Made by a program: the position numbers and the translations under genes
Notes under the pieces: model-generated
What the model saw: the letters and a program-made list of their open reading frames with translations, nothing else
What the model was told of the DNA's origin: nothing
Databases searched by the model: none
In this document: one piece after another, positions 1 to 8,818 of the stretch
How the letters are laid out: each line of letters starts with the position of its first letter
Numbering within the stretch: position 1 is the stretch's first letter
Source of the DNA: Planctomycetota bacterium
GTDB taxonomy: Bacteria; Planctomycetota; UBA1135; GCA-002686595
Assembly (NCBI GenBank): GCA_002683825.1
Contig: NYUD01000057.1
Location: 186,001-250,000 of the forward strand
Length of the DNA stretch: 64,000 nucleotides
Reading direction: 5' to 3'

Positions 1-1730
1 ATCACGAATTCGCCTTCGGACCCGAGTTCGATGACGACGGCAACCTGTGGGTGACCCTGAATGTCGGGTTTTGTGGATCCCTGGGCAAGGCGGTCGTGCC
101 GTATCGCGGTTGGGCCTTGCGCATCGATTCAGAGGGGAACGCGACGCCGGTCTGCGACGGTTTGCGATCGCCCAACGGGATCGGACGTTGGACGGATGGA
201 TCGATGTTCTACGTCGACAATCAGGGCGATTACGTCGCCACTAACCGCCTATCGCATCTTGCGCAAGGTTCGTGGCACGGCCACCCGGCGAGTTTGAGAT
301 GGCGCGAAGACTTGACAGAACCCGGAGCACTTCCGCCGCGTCAACCTGCCAGCGTTTGGTTCCCCTACCAGAAGATGGGACGTTCCGCGGCGGACATCGC
401 ATGGGACGAGACCGAGGGCTGGTTCGGCCCCTTCCAGAACCAGTTCTTCGTCGGTGATCAGGCCGACGCCGAGATCATGCGTGTGGACATCGAAAGGGTC
501 GAGGGGCACTACCAGGGGGCTTGCTTCCCCTTCATCGACGGTCTGCAGTGCGGCGTGAACCGCATCGCTTTCGGTGCCGACGGTTCGATGTTCGTGGGCG
601 AGACCGATCGCGGATGGAGTTCCTTGGGAGAGGACTCCTTCGGGCTCGAGCGTATCGTCTATACGGGCGAAGTGCCGTTCGAGATCTTGACCATGCGTGC
701 GCTTGCCGACGGGTTTGAACTTGAGTTCACCAAGGACGTCGACTGGTCCACGCTACTGGATCGAACCTCGTATGCATTCTCCAGCTATACCTACGAATAC
801 CACGCAGCCTACGGTGCGCCCGAGGAAGATCGGCGGGAGCCGAAGGTCCTGGCCTGCGCGCCCGTGAACCAACGACGCGTGAGATTGAAGCTGGAGGAGA
901 TGCGCGCCGGCTATGTGCACGAACTGCGGGCGAACGGGATTCGTTCGGTCGACGGCGAAGCACTGCTGCACGAGGATGCGTATTATTCGTTGATCCGAGT
1001 GCCGGGACAGGCCCCCCGGGAAGAGGCTCCCTCAGAGCCGAAGGTGCTGTTTCTCACTCACTCGGCTGGTTTCGAACACGGCGTGGTCAAGCGTTCCGAT
1101 CCTCATGTGCTCTCGCACGCCGAGCAAAAATTGAGCGAGGCGGCTCGCGGCCGGTTCCGCATCCTGGCTTCCAAAGACTGCTCGAATCTCGAACCGGACA
1201 AGCTGAGGAACTTCGATGCCGTCGTCTTCTATACGACGGGGGCACTTCCGGTCTCGCGCGAGGTTGCCGAAGGGCTCATCGCCTGGGTGGAAGCGGGTGG
1301 AGCATTCATCGGCGTGCACTGTGCTACCGATACCTTCTACGAGTGCGCCAGGTACATGGATATGATCGGAGGCGCTTTCGACGGCCACCCCTGGCACCAG
1401 GAGGTTACGGTGACCGTCGAGGATGCTTCACACCCGGCCACCGATCATCTGGGCGATGCGTTCGAAATCACCGATGAGATCTATCAGTTCCGAGACTTCA
1501 GCCGTGAAGGTCTCAATGTGTTGCTGTCCCTCGAGCATGGATCCGTCGAGATCGAGAAAGGCAAGCGCGCCGATGGCGACTACGCCATTGCCTGGAGCCG
1601 CTACATCGGAGACGGTCGCCTCTTCTACACTGCCCTGGGACACCGACCGGACGTCTGGGAAGATCCGCGTTTCATGGAGCACCTGCTCGATGGGATCGGG
1701 TGGGCCTTGTCCGGCCGACGCGGGAATTAA
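1..1730 (+). CDS. Sugar-dehydrogenase-like propeller fused to ThuA domain (5' truncated)
   Basis: The frame is open from base 3 with no start, so the gene begins before the window. The visible N-terminal part (to about base 690) has the repeated GxDGSMFxV and FVGDQ motifs of the soluble sorbosone/glucose dehydrogenase-like propellers common in Planctomycetes. A beta-rich linker follows (about 700-1010). The last ~230 residues, from PKVLFLTHSAGFEHG, match the ThuA family, a class I glutamine-amidotransferase-like fold linked to disaccharide (trehalose) utilisation. Probably exported and involved in sugar oxidation, but substrate unknown. It converges on the DUF1080 gene downstream, another sugar-related protein. 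Confidence 0.8.
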   Translation, partial: HEFAFGPEFDDDGNLWVTLNVGFCGSLGKAVVPYRGWALRIDSEGNATPVCDGLRSPNGIGRWTDGSMFYVDNQGDYVATNRLSHLAQGSWHGHPASLRWREDLTEPGALPPRQPASVWFPYQKMGRSAADIAWDETEGWFGPFQNQFFVGDQADAEIMRVDIERVEGHYQGACFPFIDGLQCGVNRIAFGADGSMFVGETDRGWSSLGEDSFGLERIVYTGEVPFEILTMRALADGFELEFTKDVDWSTLLDRTSYAFSSYTYEYHAAYGAPEEDRREPKVLACAPVNQRRVRLKLEEMRAGYVHELRANGIRSVDGEALLHEDAYYSLIRVPGQAPREEAPSEPKVLFLTHSAGFEHGVVKRSDPHVLSHAEQKLSEAARGRFRILASKDCSNLEPDKLRNFDAVVFYTTGALPVSREVAEGLIAWVEAGGAFIGVHCATDTFYECARYMDMIGGAFDGHPWHQEVTVTVEDASHPATDHLGDAFEITDEIYQFRDFSREGLNVLLSLEHGSVEIEKGKRADGDYAIAWSRYIGDGRLFYTALGHRPDVWEDPRFMEHLLDGIGWALSGRRGN

Positions 1731-1731
1731 C

Positions 1732-1747
1732 AGTCCTCGATAGGACT
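1732..1747. terminator. Short perfect hairpin between convergent genes
   Basis: A 6-bp perfect stem, AGTCCT/AGGACT, with a four-base loop lies directly after the stop of the ThuA gene. It has no T-run, so it could be only a weak or Rho-assisted terminator for either convergent gene. The call rests on position and symmetry alone. Confidence 0.3.
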
Positions 1748-1842
1748 TCGCCCATCGACCCGCTGCAGGCCCGGATCGAAGCGACTTCGAGGCACTCGAA
1801 AGCGTTGAGAGCCCCGGCGTGCCCGTTTCGCCTCGCCACGTC

Positions 1843-3201
1843 TCAGGGGAGTGGTTGGACGAAGACGTTCCGGAATTGGATCATCGTTTCGGCATCGATG
1901 TTGTGCGCTCCGTGGTGCTGCAGGCCGATGAAACCCGTTCTGGCGCGTCGATCGTAGGGTTCACCCTCGAACGGCACGATGAGGTTGGTGTCGACGTCGT
2001 AGAGGGTCCTGCCGTTCAGGGCCACGGCGATACGGGAGCCCTCGTAGAGGATCTCGTAGGTATTCCATTCACCGATGGGCAGAAGTGCCTTGTGATCTCC
2101 GCTGGGAATCGAGCCGTAGAGTCCACCGGTCAATTGATAGGGGCGCAGGGTGGAGCCCGTGACGGTCTCCCAGTTGAAATCATCCAGAATCTGAATCTCG
2201 CAACCGGAGAAGGCCGGGTTCGATCCGTCGCGTGAGGCCCGCAGGAAAATTCCGGAGTTGGCCATCTTCGAGGTCCGGTAGTCCAGGCGCAGACGAAAGT
2301 TGGTGAAATCCTCTTCCGTATAGATGTGGCCGCCACTGCCCTTGGCCTGGAATCCAAGGATTCCCTCCTGCACGAAGTAACGGTCGCTTTCGCCGGCGAT
2401 CTTCCAGCCGGAAAGATCTCGCGAGTTGAAGAGGGGTTTCCAACCGCCGGCCTTGCCGGCTTCGGTGACGCGCAAGAGCTTGGAGAGCGGCGCCTCCGAG
2501 CGTACGTGCAGGATCTCTTCGGCGAAGACGGGCAATTCCCGAATGCGGATGTTGCGGAACTTAACGGTCTTTCCAGGTTCGCCACCTCCGTGAACCTGGA
2601 GTCCGATGAGGCCGGTCGGGGCATAGGCCTTGAAGTTTTCCGTGACCGTGTAGTCGGTCAGCTTCTCTCCATTCAGCCAGAACTCCAGGTGCATGTCGAA
2701 ACCCGTGCAGCGCACCCGCAAGTCGTTCCATTCGCCCCTCTTGTAATGAGCCTTGCCAGTCTCGTTTTCCTGGAGATAGCCGTCTGAATACACCGCACCG
2801 ATCTGACCGTTCGGGCGATAGTCGAGCGTGATCTGCGCACCCTTCTTGTCGCCCTGATCCCTCGGCGTCATGCGGCAAAAAACACCCGAATCAAACGGGT
2901 ACTCGAGAAACACTTCAAAGCGCAGGTCGAAACTCGTGTAGTTGCGGTTGGTGTAGAGATAGCCGGACGCGCCGTCCGGTCCCTCCCGTCCGACGATGCA
3001 ACCCTCGACCACGCTCCACTCGGCCGTGCCTTCGTAGCGCCCCCCTGCCGTGCGCCACCCCGTGAGGCTATTGCCGTCGAAGAGCGTCTCGAACCCCGGC
3101 TCCGGGTTCTGAGCGAAGCCCGACAGCGTGGCCGCCGACGAGACCGCCGCAGTCCACAGCCAACAGGAGAGGTAATGCGCCAGGGGTCGCTTGTTTTCCA
3201 T
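1843..3201 (-). CDS. Secreted tandem DUF1080 (3-keto-disaccharide hydrolase-like) protein
   Basis: A 452-residue protein with a Sec signal peptide (AAVSSAATLSGFAQ, cleavage near residue 30). It carries two DUF1080 domains, each opening with the family signature: FETLFDGNSLTGW near residue 38 and WKPLFNSRDLSGWK near 253. Each ends in a GxIGLQxHG motif (IGLQVHGGG and IGLQHHGA). The fold is a concanavalin-like beta sandwich; members have been assigned as 3-keto-disaccharide hydrolases or carbohydrate-binding modules. Most homologues have a single domain, so the duplication is notable. It is divergent from the TIM-barrel gene at 3320, and the two may share a promoter region. Confidence 0.85.
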   Translation of the reverse strand: MENKRPLAHYLSCWLWTAAVSSAATLSGFAQNPEPGFETLFDGNSLTGWRTAGGRYEGTAEWSVVEGCIVGREGPDGASGYLYTNRNYTSFDLRFEVFLEYPFDSGVFCRMTPRDQGDKKGAQITLDYRPNGQIGAVYSDGYLQENETGKAHYKRGEWNDLRVRCTGFDMHLEFWLNGEKLTDYTVTENFKAYAPTGLIGLQVHGGGEPGKTVKFRNIRIRELPVFAEEILHVRSEAPLSKLLRVTEAGKAGGWKPLFNSRDLSGWKIAGESDRYFVQEGILGFQAKGSGGHIYTEEDFTNFRLRLDYRTSKMANSGIFLRASRDGSNPAFSGCEIQILDDFNWETVTGSTLRPYQLTGGLYGSIPSGDHKALLPIGEWNTYEILYEGSRIAVALNGRTLYDVDTNLIVPFEGEPYDRRARTGFIGLQHHGAHNIDAETMIQFRNVFVQPLP

Positions 3202-3319
3202 GCGGGGGGCTCGTACTGGTGGCGCACACGATACCGCCCCCTCGTGCGAGCTTCGAGGAATGCCCGCAGCTCTTTACACTGTCCGACCCCGAAGCCCCGG
3301 CAGACAAGCCGTCCTCCCC

Positions 3320-4183
3320 ATGAAAAGTCCCGATCGCCGACAGTTCTTCGAGTTCGCCAGCGCCGCTTTCCTCTTGGGAGGACTCGAGCACGCCTCCGCT
3401 GCGCCGCGGGTCCGTCTGCGCAAGGCCTTGAAGTTCGGGATGGTCGGCGTCGAGGGGAGCTTGCGCGACAAGTTTCAGGCGGCCTTGGACGCAGGTTTCG
3501 AGGGCATCGAGCTCGATAGCCCCAACGATCTGGACTCGGATGAGGTCCTGAGTGCGAAGGAGGCGACCGGAATCGAGCTCCCCGGCGTGGTGGACTCGGT
3601 GCACTGGCACAAGACGCTCGGGGATCCGGATCCGGCTGTGCGCGCCGAAGGTGTTGCGGGGCTCGAGACGGCCTTGGGAGACTGCAAGATCTACGGCGGT
3701 ACGACCGTGCTCCTGGTGCCTGCGGTTGTGAACGGGCGTATCTCCTACGCGGAGGCCTACGTTCGTTCAATCGGCGAGATAGAAAAGGTGCTTCCGCTTG
3801 CGAAAGAGCTCGGCATTCAGATCGCGATCGAAAACGTCTGGAACAACTTCCTCCTGAGTCCGCTGGAGGCCGCACGCTACGTCGACACGTTCGGATCCGA
3901 CCTGGTCGGTTGGTACATGGATATCGGTAACATCGTGAAGTACGGCTGGCCGGCCCAGTGGCTGCGCACACTGGGCAAACGTGTGCTCAAGCTGGACATC
4001 AAGGACTACTCGCGCAAGACGGGATGGGCCAAGATCGGCGAAGGCGATAGCGATTGGCCCGAGGTCATGCGGGCGCTGGCCGACATCGGCTACGAGGGCT
4101 GGGCTTCTGCCGAAGTCGCAGGCGGGGGACCGGAGCGCTTGAAAGAGATCAGCGAGCGAATGGACCGCGTGTTTGCTGCGTAG
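3320..4183 (+). CDS. Exported sugar phosphate isomerase/epimerase (TIM barrel)
   Basis: 287 residues from the ATG at 3320. This start was chosen because it gives a twin-arginine-like signal (SPDRRQFFEFASAAF) followed by an Ala-rich cleavage region; the frame continues upstream but the residues there look non-coding. The mature part follows the xylose-isomerase-like TIM-barrel family: GFEGIELDS, IAIENVWNN (metal-ligand Glu), YMDIGNIVKYG, VLKLDIKDYS, and YEGWASAEV near the end. Family members act on keto or phospho sugars, or as beta-eliminases of 3-keto glycosides. The first of five such barrels in the window. Substrate unknown. Confidence 0.85.
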   Translation: MKSPDRRQFFEFASAAFLLGGLEHASAAPRVRLRKALKFGMVGVEGSLRDKFQAALDAGFEGIELDSPNDLDSDEVLSAKEATGIELPGVVDSVHWHKTLGDPDPAVRAEGVAGLETALGDCKIYGGTTVLLVPAVVNGRISYAEAYVRSIGEIEKVLPLAKELGIQIAIENVWNNFLLSPLEAARYVDTFGSDLVGWYMDIGNIVKYGWPAQWLRTLGKRVLKLDIKDYSRKTGWAKIGEGDSDWPEVMRALADIGYEGWASAEVAGGGPERLKEISERMDRVFAA

Positions 4184-4278
4184 GAGCCGAGCGTCCAACC
4201 CTTGCCGATGATCTGGATTTTACGCTGGTCCAGCGGGCGGGGGGGGTGAACGCCGAGAGCCGGGGCAGACAGGGGCGC

Positions 4279-5478
4279 TCAGCGTTTGGGATAGGACTTC
4301 TTCACCCATTTCGCCCAGGCCTCATCGAATTCGGCGGGAGTCGTTTCAGCCGATTGGATGAAGTCGCTCACGAAAGGATCGATGGCCCCGGCTTCCCGTA
4401 AGAGCGTCCTGGGATCCAGAGCCGTCTTCTTGAACGCCCGCTGGAGTTTTCCGAGCAGCCCGTCATTTCGCGCCATCAAGTAGTCGATGCGCGACCAGAG
4501 GATCATGTGATCGGCCAAACCCAGCTCGTCGGGATCGTCCCACTGAATCATGTCCTGCGATGGGGGATAGATCTCATGTCCGACGCGGGCGCGCACCTTC
4601 GGGCGCCACTGTTCGTCGACCCGCACTCGCGAAAGTTTTGACGTGGTGGCTGTGAAGAAGGAGTAGTTGATATTGACTTCGCGCGTGAACCAGTGGGCCA
4701 GGCCTTCCCTCCAAAAGAAGGGGATATCGGGTTCGTAGCCGAAGGCTGAATTCACGAAGTTCTTGACCAGGCCGGATACCAGCGAGCAATGCAACGCGGA
4801 GTCGTTGTCGTAGCCGCCGCCGAGAAACCCCATCGAAGTGCCGTAGAAGACGATGCCGGTCTTGGCGTGATGGTAACGATAGGGGGCCTGCACGCTTTGG
4901 CCCAGATAGGTGGCGGTGTAGCGCCCGAAGCTGCTCTTCTTCTCGCAGAGCAGAACGGCGAATTTTTCGGGCATGCCCAGATAGGGGCCGGCGCCTTCCT
5001 TGGTTTTCTCAGGGAAGTCCTCGGGAGAGATGTCAAGGCGCTTGCAGAAGTCGGTGTAGAGGTCCTCGAGACGCTGCGCGTAGAGATGCAGGCGCAACCA
5101 AGGGTCGATCTCCTTGACCTTGCGCTTGAGGCGGGGGAGCTTCTCGCGCAGGCGGTCCAGCTCACCTTCGAGTCGTTTTTTCTCTTTTCGCTCGGAGGGG
5201 TAATCGATCTTGTCGAGACTCGAACCGAGGCGGAAGTGCTCTGTTTCGACCCACAAAAGCGGCACGCCGCCCAGGGCCTCTCCGACATGGAAGGAGGTGT
5301 GATCGTCACCGAACCGGAAGGGGCCGTAGGAGACATAACCCGCGCGTTTGAGCGTTGCGGGATCGTTCTTGGTGTAGGGATCGATCTCGGGGACCGGATC
5401 CCGGCCGCCCTGGGCCGTGAGGCCGGAGGTCGACGCGAGCCAGGCGATCGACCAGAGGAAAAGAAGACGAAGCGTCAA
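4279..5478 (-). CDS. Secreted DUF1570/gluzincin-like protein with degenerate active site
   Basis: 399 residues with a signal peptide (cleavage near TAQG, residue 23). The segment WVETEHFRLGSS, a Lys/Glu-rich coiled coil (about residues 95-130), and FFWREGLAHWF follow the architecture of secreted gluzincin-like peptidases of the DUF1570 type. In those, HExxH is followed by a third ligand in a W-x-E-G-L-A motif. Here the WREGLA segment is kept, but the upstream segment reads HCSLVSGLVK, so the zinc-binding HExxH is absent. This is likely a non-catalytic relative, perhaps a binding or scaffold protein. The family assignment is inferred from motif layout only. Confidence 0.65.
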   Translation of the reverse strand: MTLRLLFLWSIAWLASTSGLTAQGGRDPVPEIDPYTKNDPATLKRAGYVSYGPFRFGDDHTSFHVGEALGGVPLLWVETEHFRLGSSLDKIDYPSERKEKKRLEGELDRLREKLPRLKRKVKEIDPWLRLHLYAQRLEDLYTDFCKRLDISPEDFPEKTKEGAGPYLGMPEKFAVLLCEKKSSFGRYTATYLGQSVQAPYRYHHAKTGIVFYGTSMGFLGGGYDNDSALHCSLVSGLVKNFVNSAFGYEPDIPFFWREGLAHWFTREVNINYSFFTATTSKLSRVRVDEQWRPKVRARVGHEIYPPSQDMIQWDDPDELGLADHMILWSRIDYLMARNDGLLGKLQRAFKKTALDPRTLLREAGAIDPFVSDFIQSAETTPAEFDEAWAKWVKKSYPKR

Positions 5479-5542
5479 AGCGCTGCTCCTCTCTGGTTCC
5501 CGCCTGTTCTGTTGAGCCCTGATGGATTGCGCACCAAAGGAA

Positions 5543-5572
5543 CAGGCCGGGTCCGAGAACGAGCCCGGCCTG
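5543..5572 (-). terminator. Strong hairpin terminator
   Basis: A perfect 9-bp GC-rich stem (CAGGCCGGG/CCCGGCCTG) with a 12-base loop lies just after the stop of the minus-strand thioredoxin-like gene. It is followed on that strand by a T-rich stretch (TTCCTTT). It separates that gene from the gluzincin-like gene downstream, so the two are probably transcribed separately. Confidence 0.65.
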
Positions 5573-5586
5573 GTTCTGTGGGATTT

Positions 5587-6459
5587 CTAGCCTTGCTGAG
5601 GGACGGGTTCGCCCGCTCTTGCGGCCTCGCGAAGTTTGAGCTGCGAGACGGCGATCGCTTCCTTCAGGAACTGGGCGTGCGCCTTCTCGAGCTTGGCGAG
5701 CTCGGCTTGAAGCTTGCTGAGCTTTTTGGACTTCAATCCGTCCTTCTCGATGGCCCGATCGATTTTCTCCCGCAAAGCCGCCATCTTTTCGTCGATCACA
5801 TCGTATCGATCCAGGAGCTTCAGCAGGGACTTGAGCGTCTTCTCGTGCCCGGGTTTTTTCTCGTATCGGGAGACGAGTGTCTGACCCATGACGTTCCACA
5901 GTTCCGTGCGCGACTGCTGTCCGTTGAGATCCAGGCGGTTGGAGCCATCCACTTGGGCCACGAAGAGGTGGCCGGGATCCTTGGAGGGGAAGAGGTTGTG
6001 GAACGGATGATCTTCCTCGATCACTGCGGGCGGAAGCTTGACGCAGTGGAACCAGCGCGACATGAGCATGGTCTTTTCGTTGTCGGCTGCGCGCGTCAGG
6101 AGTGCGTCATCGGTTCCGGTGCACGTCAGGCATTCGCGCAGTACCAGGAGCGGACGCGGGTCGTCGCCTGCGATGAAGGTATACGCTTCCTCGGGAGACA
6201 GCGCTCTCTTCGCCTGGACGGAACGCGAGCGGTGGTCCGACGACGTCTTCACATTGAAGACAGGAAGCTGCCAATCCATCTCCAGGGCCTCCATGCTCGT
6301 CGGTCCCCGTGGGGTCGTGTAGTCCGTCGAGCCCCGGCCAGGCGAGGAAGCGGCACGCGCTCCTCCAGCGGGGCATCACTGCGGCACGGCGCCAGCCGGG
6401 GTTGCGAGCATGAAAACGAGCCAGCTCAAGAGGCACGTGGCTATGGTCTTTGACTTCAT
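5587..6459 (-). CDS. Secreted thioredoxin-like CxxC protein; frame interrupted after the signal peptide
   Basis: The uninterrupted part (5587-6294, 235 residues) has a thioredoxin-fold-like pattern: RPLLVLRECLTC with a CxxC pair, then VKLPP, then DPGHLFVAQVDG. It ends in a Lys/Glu-rich coiled coil (about the last 90 residues). It has no signal peptide of its own. In the same frame, 55 codons further upstream, an ATG at 6459 with an AAAGG ribosome site starts a clear signal peptide (CLLSWLVFMLATPAGA). An in-frame TGA at 6378-6376 lies between them. The segment just after the TGA reads as good protein in another frame (DAPLEERVPLPRLAG), so two compensating one-base indels are the likeliest cause. 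Role unknown, probably periplasmic redox or assembly. Confidence 0.6.
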
Positions 6460-6666
6460 GAAACTGCCTTTTAACCGGGGGTCGCTCCCCGAGAAACGGA
6501 AGACCCGAAACCGTGAACTATCCGAAAGGGTCATTCACCGCAAGATCGACCCCCATTTTCTGCGGCCGGGGGGCCGGACAAGAAGCCTCCCGGTCGTCAG
6601 GGCCGTGCTTCACCGGATGCCGGGGGCTTGGCCATCGCGGGACTCCGGAAAACGCGGGCTTCAAGG

Positions 6667-7827
6667 TCAGTCTGCCGGTTCGAGCGTATTTTCGAGCCCC
6701 ATGGTGCCGAAGGCCGTGCCGTACGGCTTCGTGTTGCTGGCGATCCAGAAGTCCCACATCGACCCGTCCTTCTGTTGCGCCTTCAGAATGCCGGCCTGTA
6801 CGTGAGGAGCGAACTTGGCGCGCTCCTCGGCGGGCAGTGCTTCGAGCACTCGCGATGCGTAGTAGTGCGCGAAGAGGTAGAAGTAGGCTGCGTTGGCGTA
6901 GTACGCCTCGTGCGGGATGGGCTTGTTGCGGGCGACGTCTAGAAACTTGTGGTGCTTGACGAATTGTTCGAGCCCCCAGCGCAGGTCCTCCATCTTTACG
7001 GGGCCGCCTGATCGGTACAGCGCCAGGTTGCAAACCTGGATCCGACCGAGCGAACCCTTCACCTGGTTGATGGACTCCATGCGCAGGTGCCGCGGTATGG
7101 CCCGCACCTCATAGTCGTAGGCGCCGGAAGGAAGTCGTGCGTACTCCAATGCCCGTACCCCGGCCGTGAACATCTTCGGATCGACGTCGAGTTTTGCCGC
7201 CTTGGCCTCGACCATGGCGAGCACGGCCACGGCGGTGGTAAAGGAAGTGGCCCAGTCCGGTCGCCAACCGGAGATCGAGTCCGAGTAGTAGCCCCAACCG
7301 CCGCGTGGCGACTGGTACTTCTTCAGGCCACTCAAGAGCTTTTGCCCGGCGATGCGCAGCTCCTTGGCCAGCGGCGCATCGGCGTAGCGCGGGTGTTGTA
7401 GCGCCCGTGACACCGTGTCGAGGCCGTAGACGATCGCCCAGTTGTTGTCGACATCCCAATCGGCCGGACGCTTGGGTTCAGCGTTCGCCATCAGGAATTC
7501 GAGCCCCCGCGCCGCTGCGGCCGCCTGATCCGCCTGCTGTCCCAGCTCGAAGAGCGCCTGCGTCGCCAGCGCGCTCGCACCGATCTGCCACATGCGGTAG
7601 GTGGAAGGATTGGCAAAGGAGCTCGTAAAAGTCGCGTCCTTGGTGCCACCCCAGGAACCGTCCTCGTTTTGTTCCTGGACGAGAAAGCGCAATCCGTGGC
7701 GGATCGCGAGCGGGACCTCCTCCTTGCGGAAGCCCTCGTCCTGCGCTCCCTGTTGCGTAGCGTGCGTGGTTGGCCCGGTGAGCGTGGTCAGGACCGCAAG
7801 CGCCACGTAGCTCGCGCTGCGACTCAC
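6667..7827 (-). CDS. Secreted prenyltransferase/squalene-oxidase repeat protein
   Basis: 386 residues with a signal peptide (cleavage near THATQQ). It contains alpha/alpha-barrel repeats of the terpene-cyclase/prenyltransferase fold, each marked by a QW-type motif: QEQNEDGSWGG (about residue 52), YQSPRGGWGYY (about 173) and QQKDGSMWDFW (about 354). No DxDD squalene-cyclase acid motif is visible, so cyclase activity is unlikely. Such secreted repeat proteins are common in Planctomycetes and usually unassigned. Its ATG overlaps the stop of the upstream lipoprotein gene by 4 bases, so the two are co-transcribed. Confidence 0.8.
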   Translation of the reverse strand: MSRSASYVALAVLTTLTGPTTHATQQGAQDEGFRKEEVPLAIRHGLRFLVQEQNEDGSWGGTKDATFTSSFANPSTYRMWQIGASALATQALFELGQQADQAAAAARGLEFLMANAEPKRPADWDVDNNWAIVYGLDTVSRALQHPRYADAPLAKELRIAGQKLLSGLKKYQSPRGGWGYYSDSISGWRPDWATSFTTAVAVLAMVEAKAAKLDVDPKMFTAGVRALEYARLPSGAYDYEVRAIPRHLRMESINQVKGSLGRIQVCNLALYRSGGPVKMEDLRWGLEQFVKHHKFLDVARNKPIPHEAYYANAAYFYLFAHYYASRVLEALPAEERAKFAPHVQAGILKAQQKDGSMWDFWIASNTKPYGTAFGTMGLENTLEPAD

Positions 7828-8522
7828 GGCTCGACCTTTTCGCGCAGCGCGACGAGCTCGTTCTCGAGCCGAGCGATTTCGTTCTCGGCTTCCTGGAGCG
7901 CGATGGCCTTGCCGTGCCGGACGATCTCACCTTCCCGTTCGGTGTTTTGAAGGCCTGAGATCGCCTTGTCCAGGGCGAGTCCGAGCTCTTGCTCCTTCTG
8001 TGGGAGCTCGCGCTCTTCGAGCGCGAGCAATGTGCCTTCCTGGATGACGATGCGTGCCGCCGCGCGTTCCGCGGAACGCCGCCCACGACTCACGACGAAC
8101 TCCGCCGTCAGGTCATCGAGATCCTGCTCCTTGTACATGATCTCGATCTGCTTGAGCTCATCGGCCGCCTCCTGCGCGCGGTCCTTGGCAGTGCGCAGAT
8201 TGAGCTTCTCGCTCGCCAGCTGGTTGGGTCCATCGACCTCTCGGAAACGAGCCAGACCGGCTTCAGCGATACCGATCTCGGTCTTCCCGTGACGGATCTT
8301 CGTCTCCAGTTGCTCTTCGGAAAAGCTCTGCTCCAACTCCACCTTGGCCAAGCGCGCGCGTGCAAGCCCCAGTTCCCGTTCGAGGGCATCGAGCTCGCGA
8401 GCCTCCTTGCCAGGGGATTTTATTTCCCGTGCCGTGGCGGAAGGCGTTTCGTTCTCCGATGTCGAGGCACACCCCGAGAAAAGAACTACGAGGAGGGAGG
8501 GAAAGAGAAAAGCACGCTTCAT
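7824..8522 (-). CDS. Coiled-coil lipoprotein
   Basis: 232 residues. The N-terminus is a classic lipoprotein signal (LLVVLFSGCAS, lipobox Cys near residue 18). The rest is almost entirely Glu/Lys/Leu-rich helix in heptad-like pattern, for example ELDALERELGLARARLAKVE, so a long coiled coil anchored in the envelope is expected. No enzymatic motif is visible. It overlaps the start of the prenyltransferase-repeat gene by 4 bases, which suggests the two proteins work together in the periplasm. Function unknown. Confidence 0.8.
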   Translation of the reverse strand: MKRAFLFPSLLVVLFSGCASTSENETPSATAREIKSPGKEARELDALERELGLARARLAKVELEQSFSEEQLETKIRHGKTEIGIAEAGLARFREVDGPNQLASEKLNLRTAKDRAQEAADELKQIEIMYKEQDLDDLTAEFVVSRGRRSAERAAARIVIQEGTLLALEERELPQKEQELGLALDKAISGLQNTEREGEIVRHGKAIALQEAENEIARLENELVALREKVEP

Positions 8523-8818
8523 GGGGGCTGCTCCTTGCCGGTGGATGCCCCCACACTACGCCGCGCCGCCCCCCATGAATAGCGGTTGGCACGCCGGCCC
8601 CAAAGACGTGCCCGTGCGGGTCCTCCTAATATTGCCAGTTGGGGGAGGACAGGCACCCCCTGTCCCCAAACCGGTCTGCGAAGCAAAGAAACCGTGCTGG
8701 GGAACGTGCATCGCGTTCAGGCCAGGCAGGGTTGTCCTCGACAAGATCCGTGTGTTCGGGCTGCGCGGCGGGCGGGTGGACACCGTGCCCGCTCAGAAGG
8801 TGCTCGAACTCTGGATGA
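8523..8818. other. Intergenic region with REP-like hairpin
   Basis: About 300 bases with no convincing gene, between the subtilase (upstream on the minus strand) and the lipoprotein operon. It should contain the promoter of the lipoprotein/prenyltransferase-repeat operon and the 3' end of the subtilase transcript. Its visible element is the hairpin at 8644-8667. Confidence 0.5.
8644..8667. repeat. REP-like inverted repeat (GGACAGG...CCTGTCC)
   Basis: A perfect 7-bp stem (GGACAGG at 8647-8653, CCTGTCC at 8659-8665) with a 5-base loop CACCC, extended by flanking G/C pairs. The TGTCCCC edge resembles extragenic palindromes reported near REP-associated transposases in other bacteria. It shares TGTCCCC with the hairpin at 39051. 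It may also act as the subtilase terminator. Confidence 0.4.

Noticed and set aside
6376..6378. TGA recoded to Trp in this organism
   Set aside because: Many genes here use TGA as a real stop, often in GTGA or ATGA overlaps, so TGA is a stop codon.
4789..6453. Long plus-strand open frame over the gluzincin-like and thioredoxin-like genes
   Set aside because: Shadow of the minus-strand genes; it also runs through a clear intergenic terminator hairpin.
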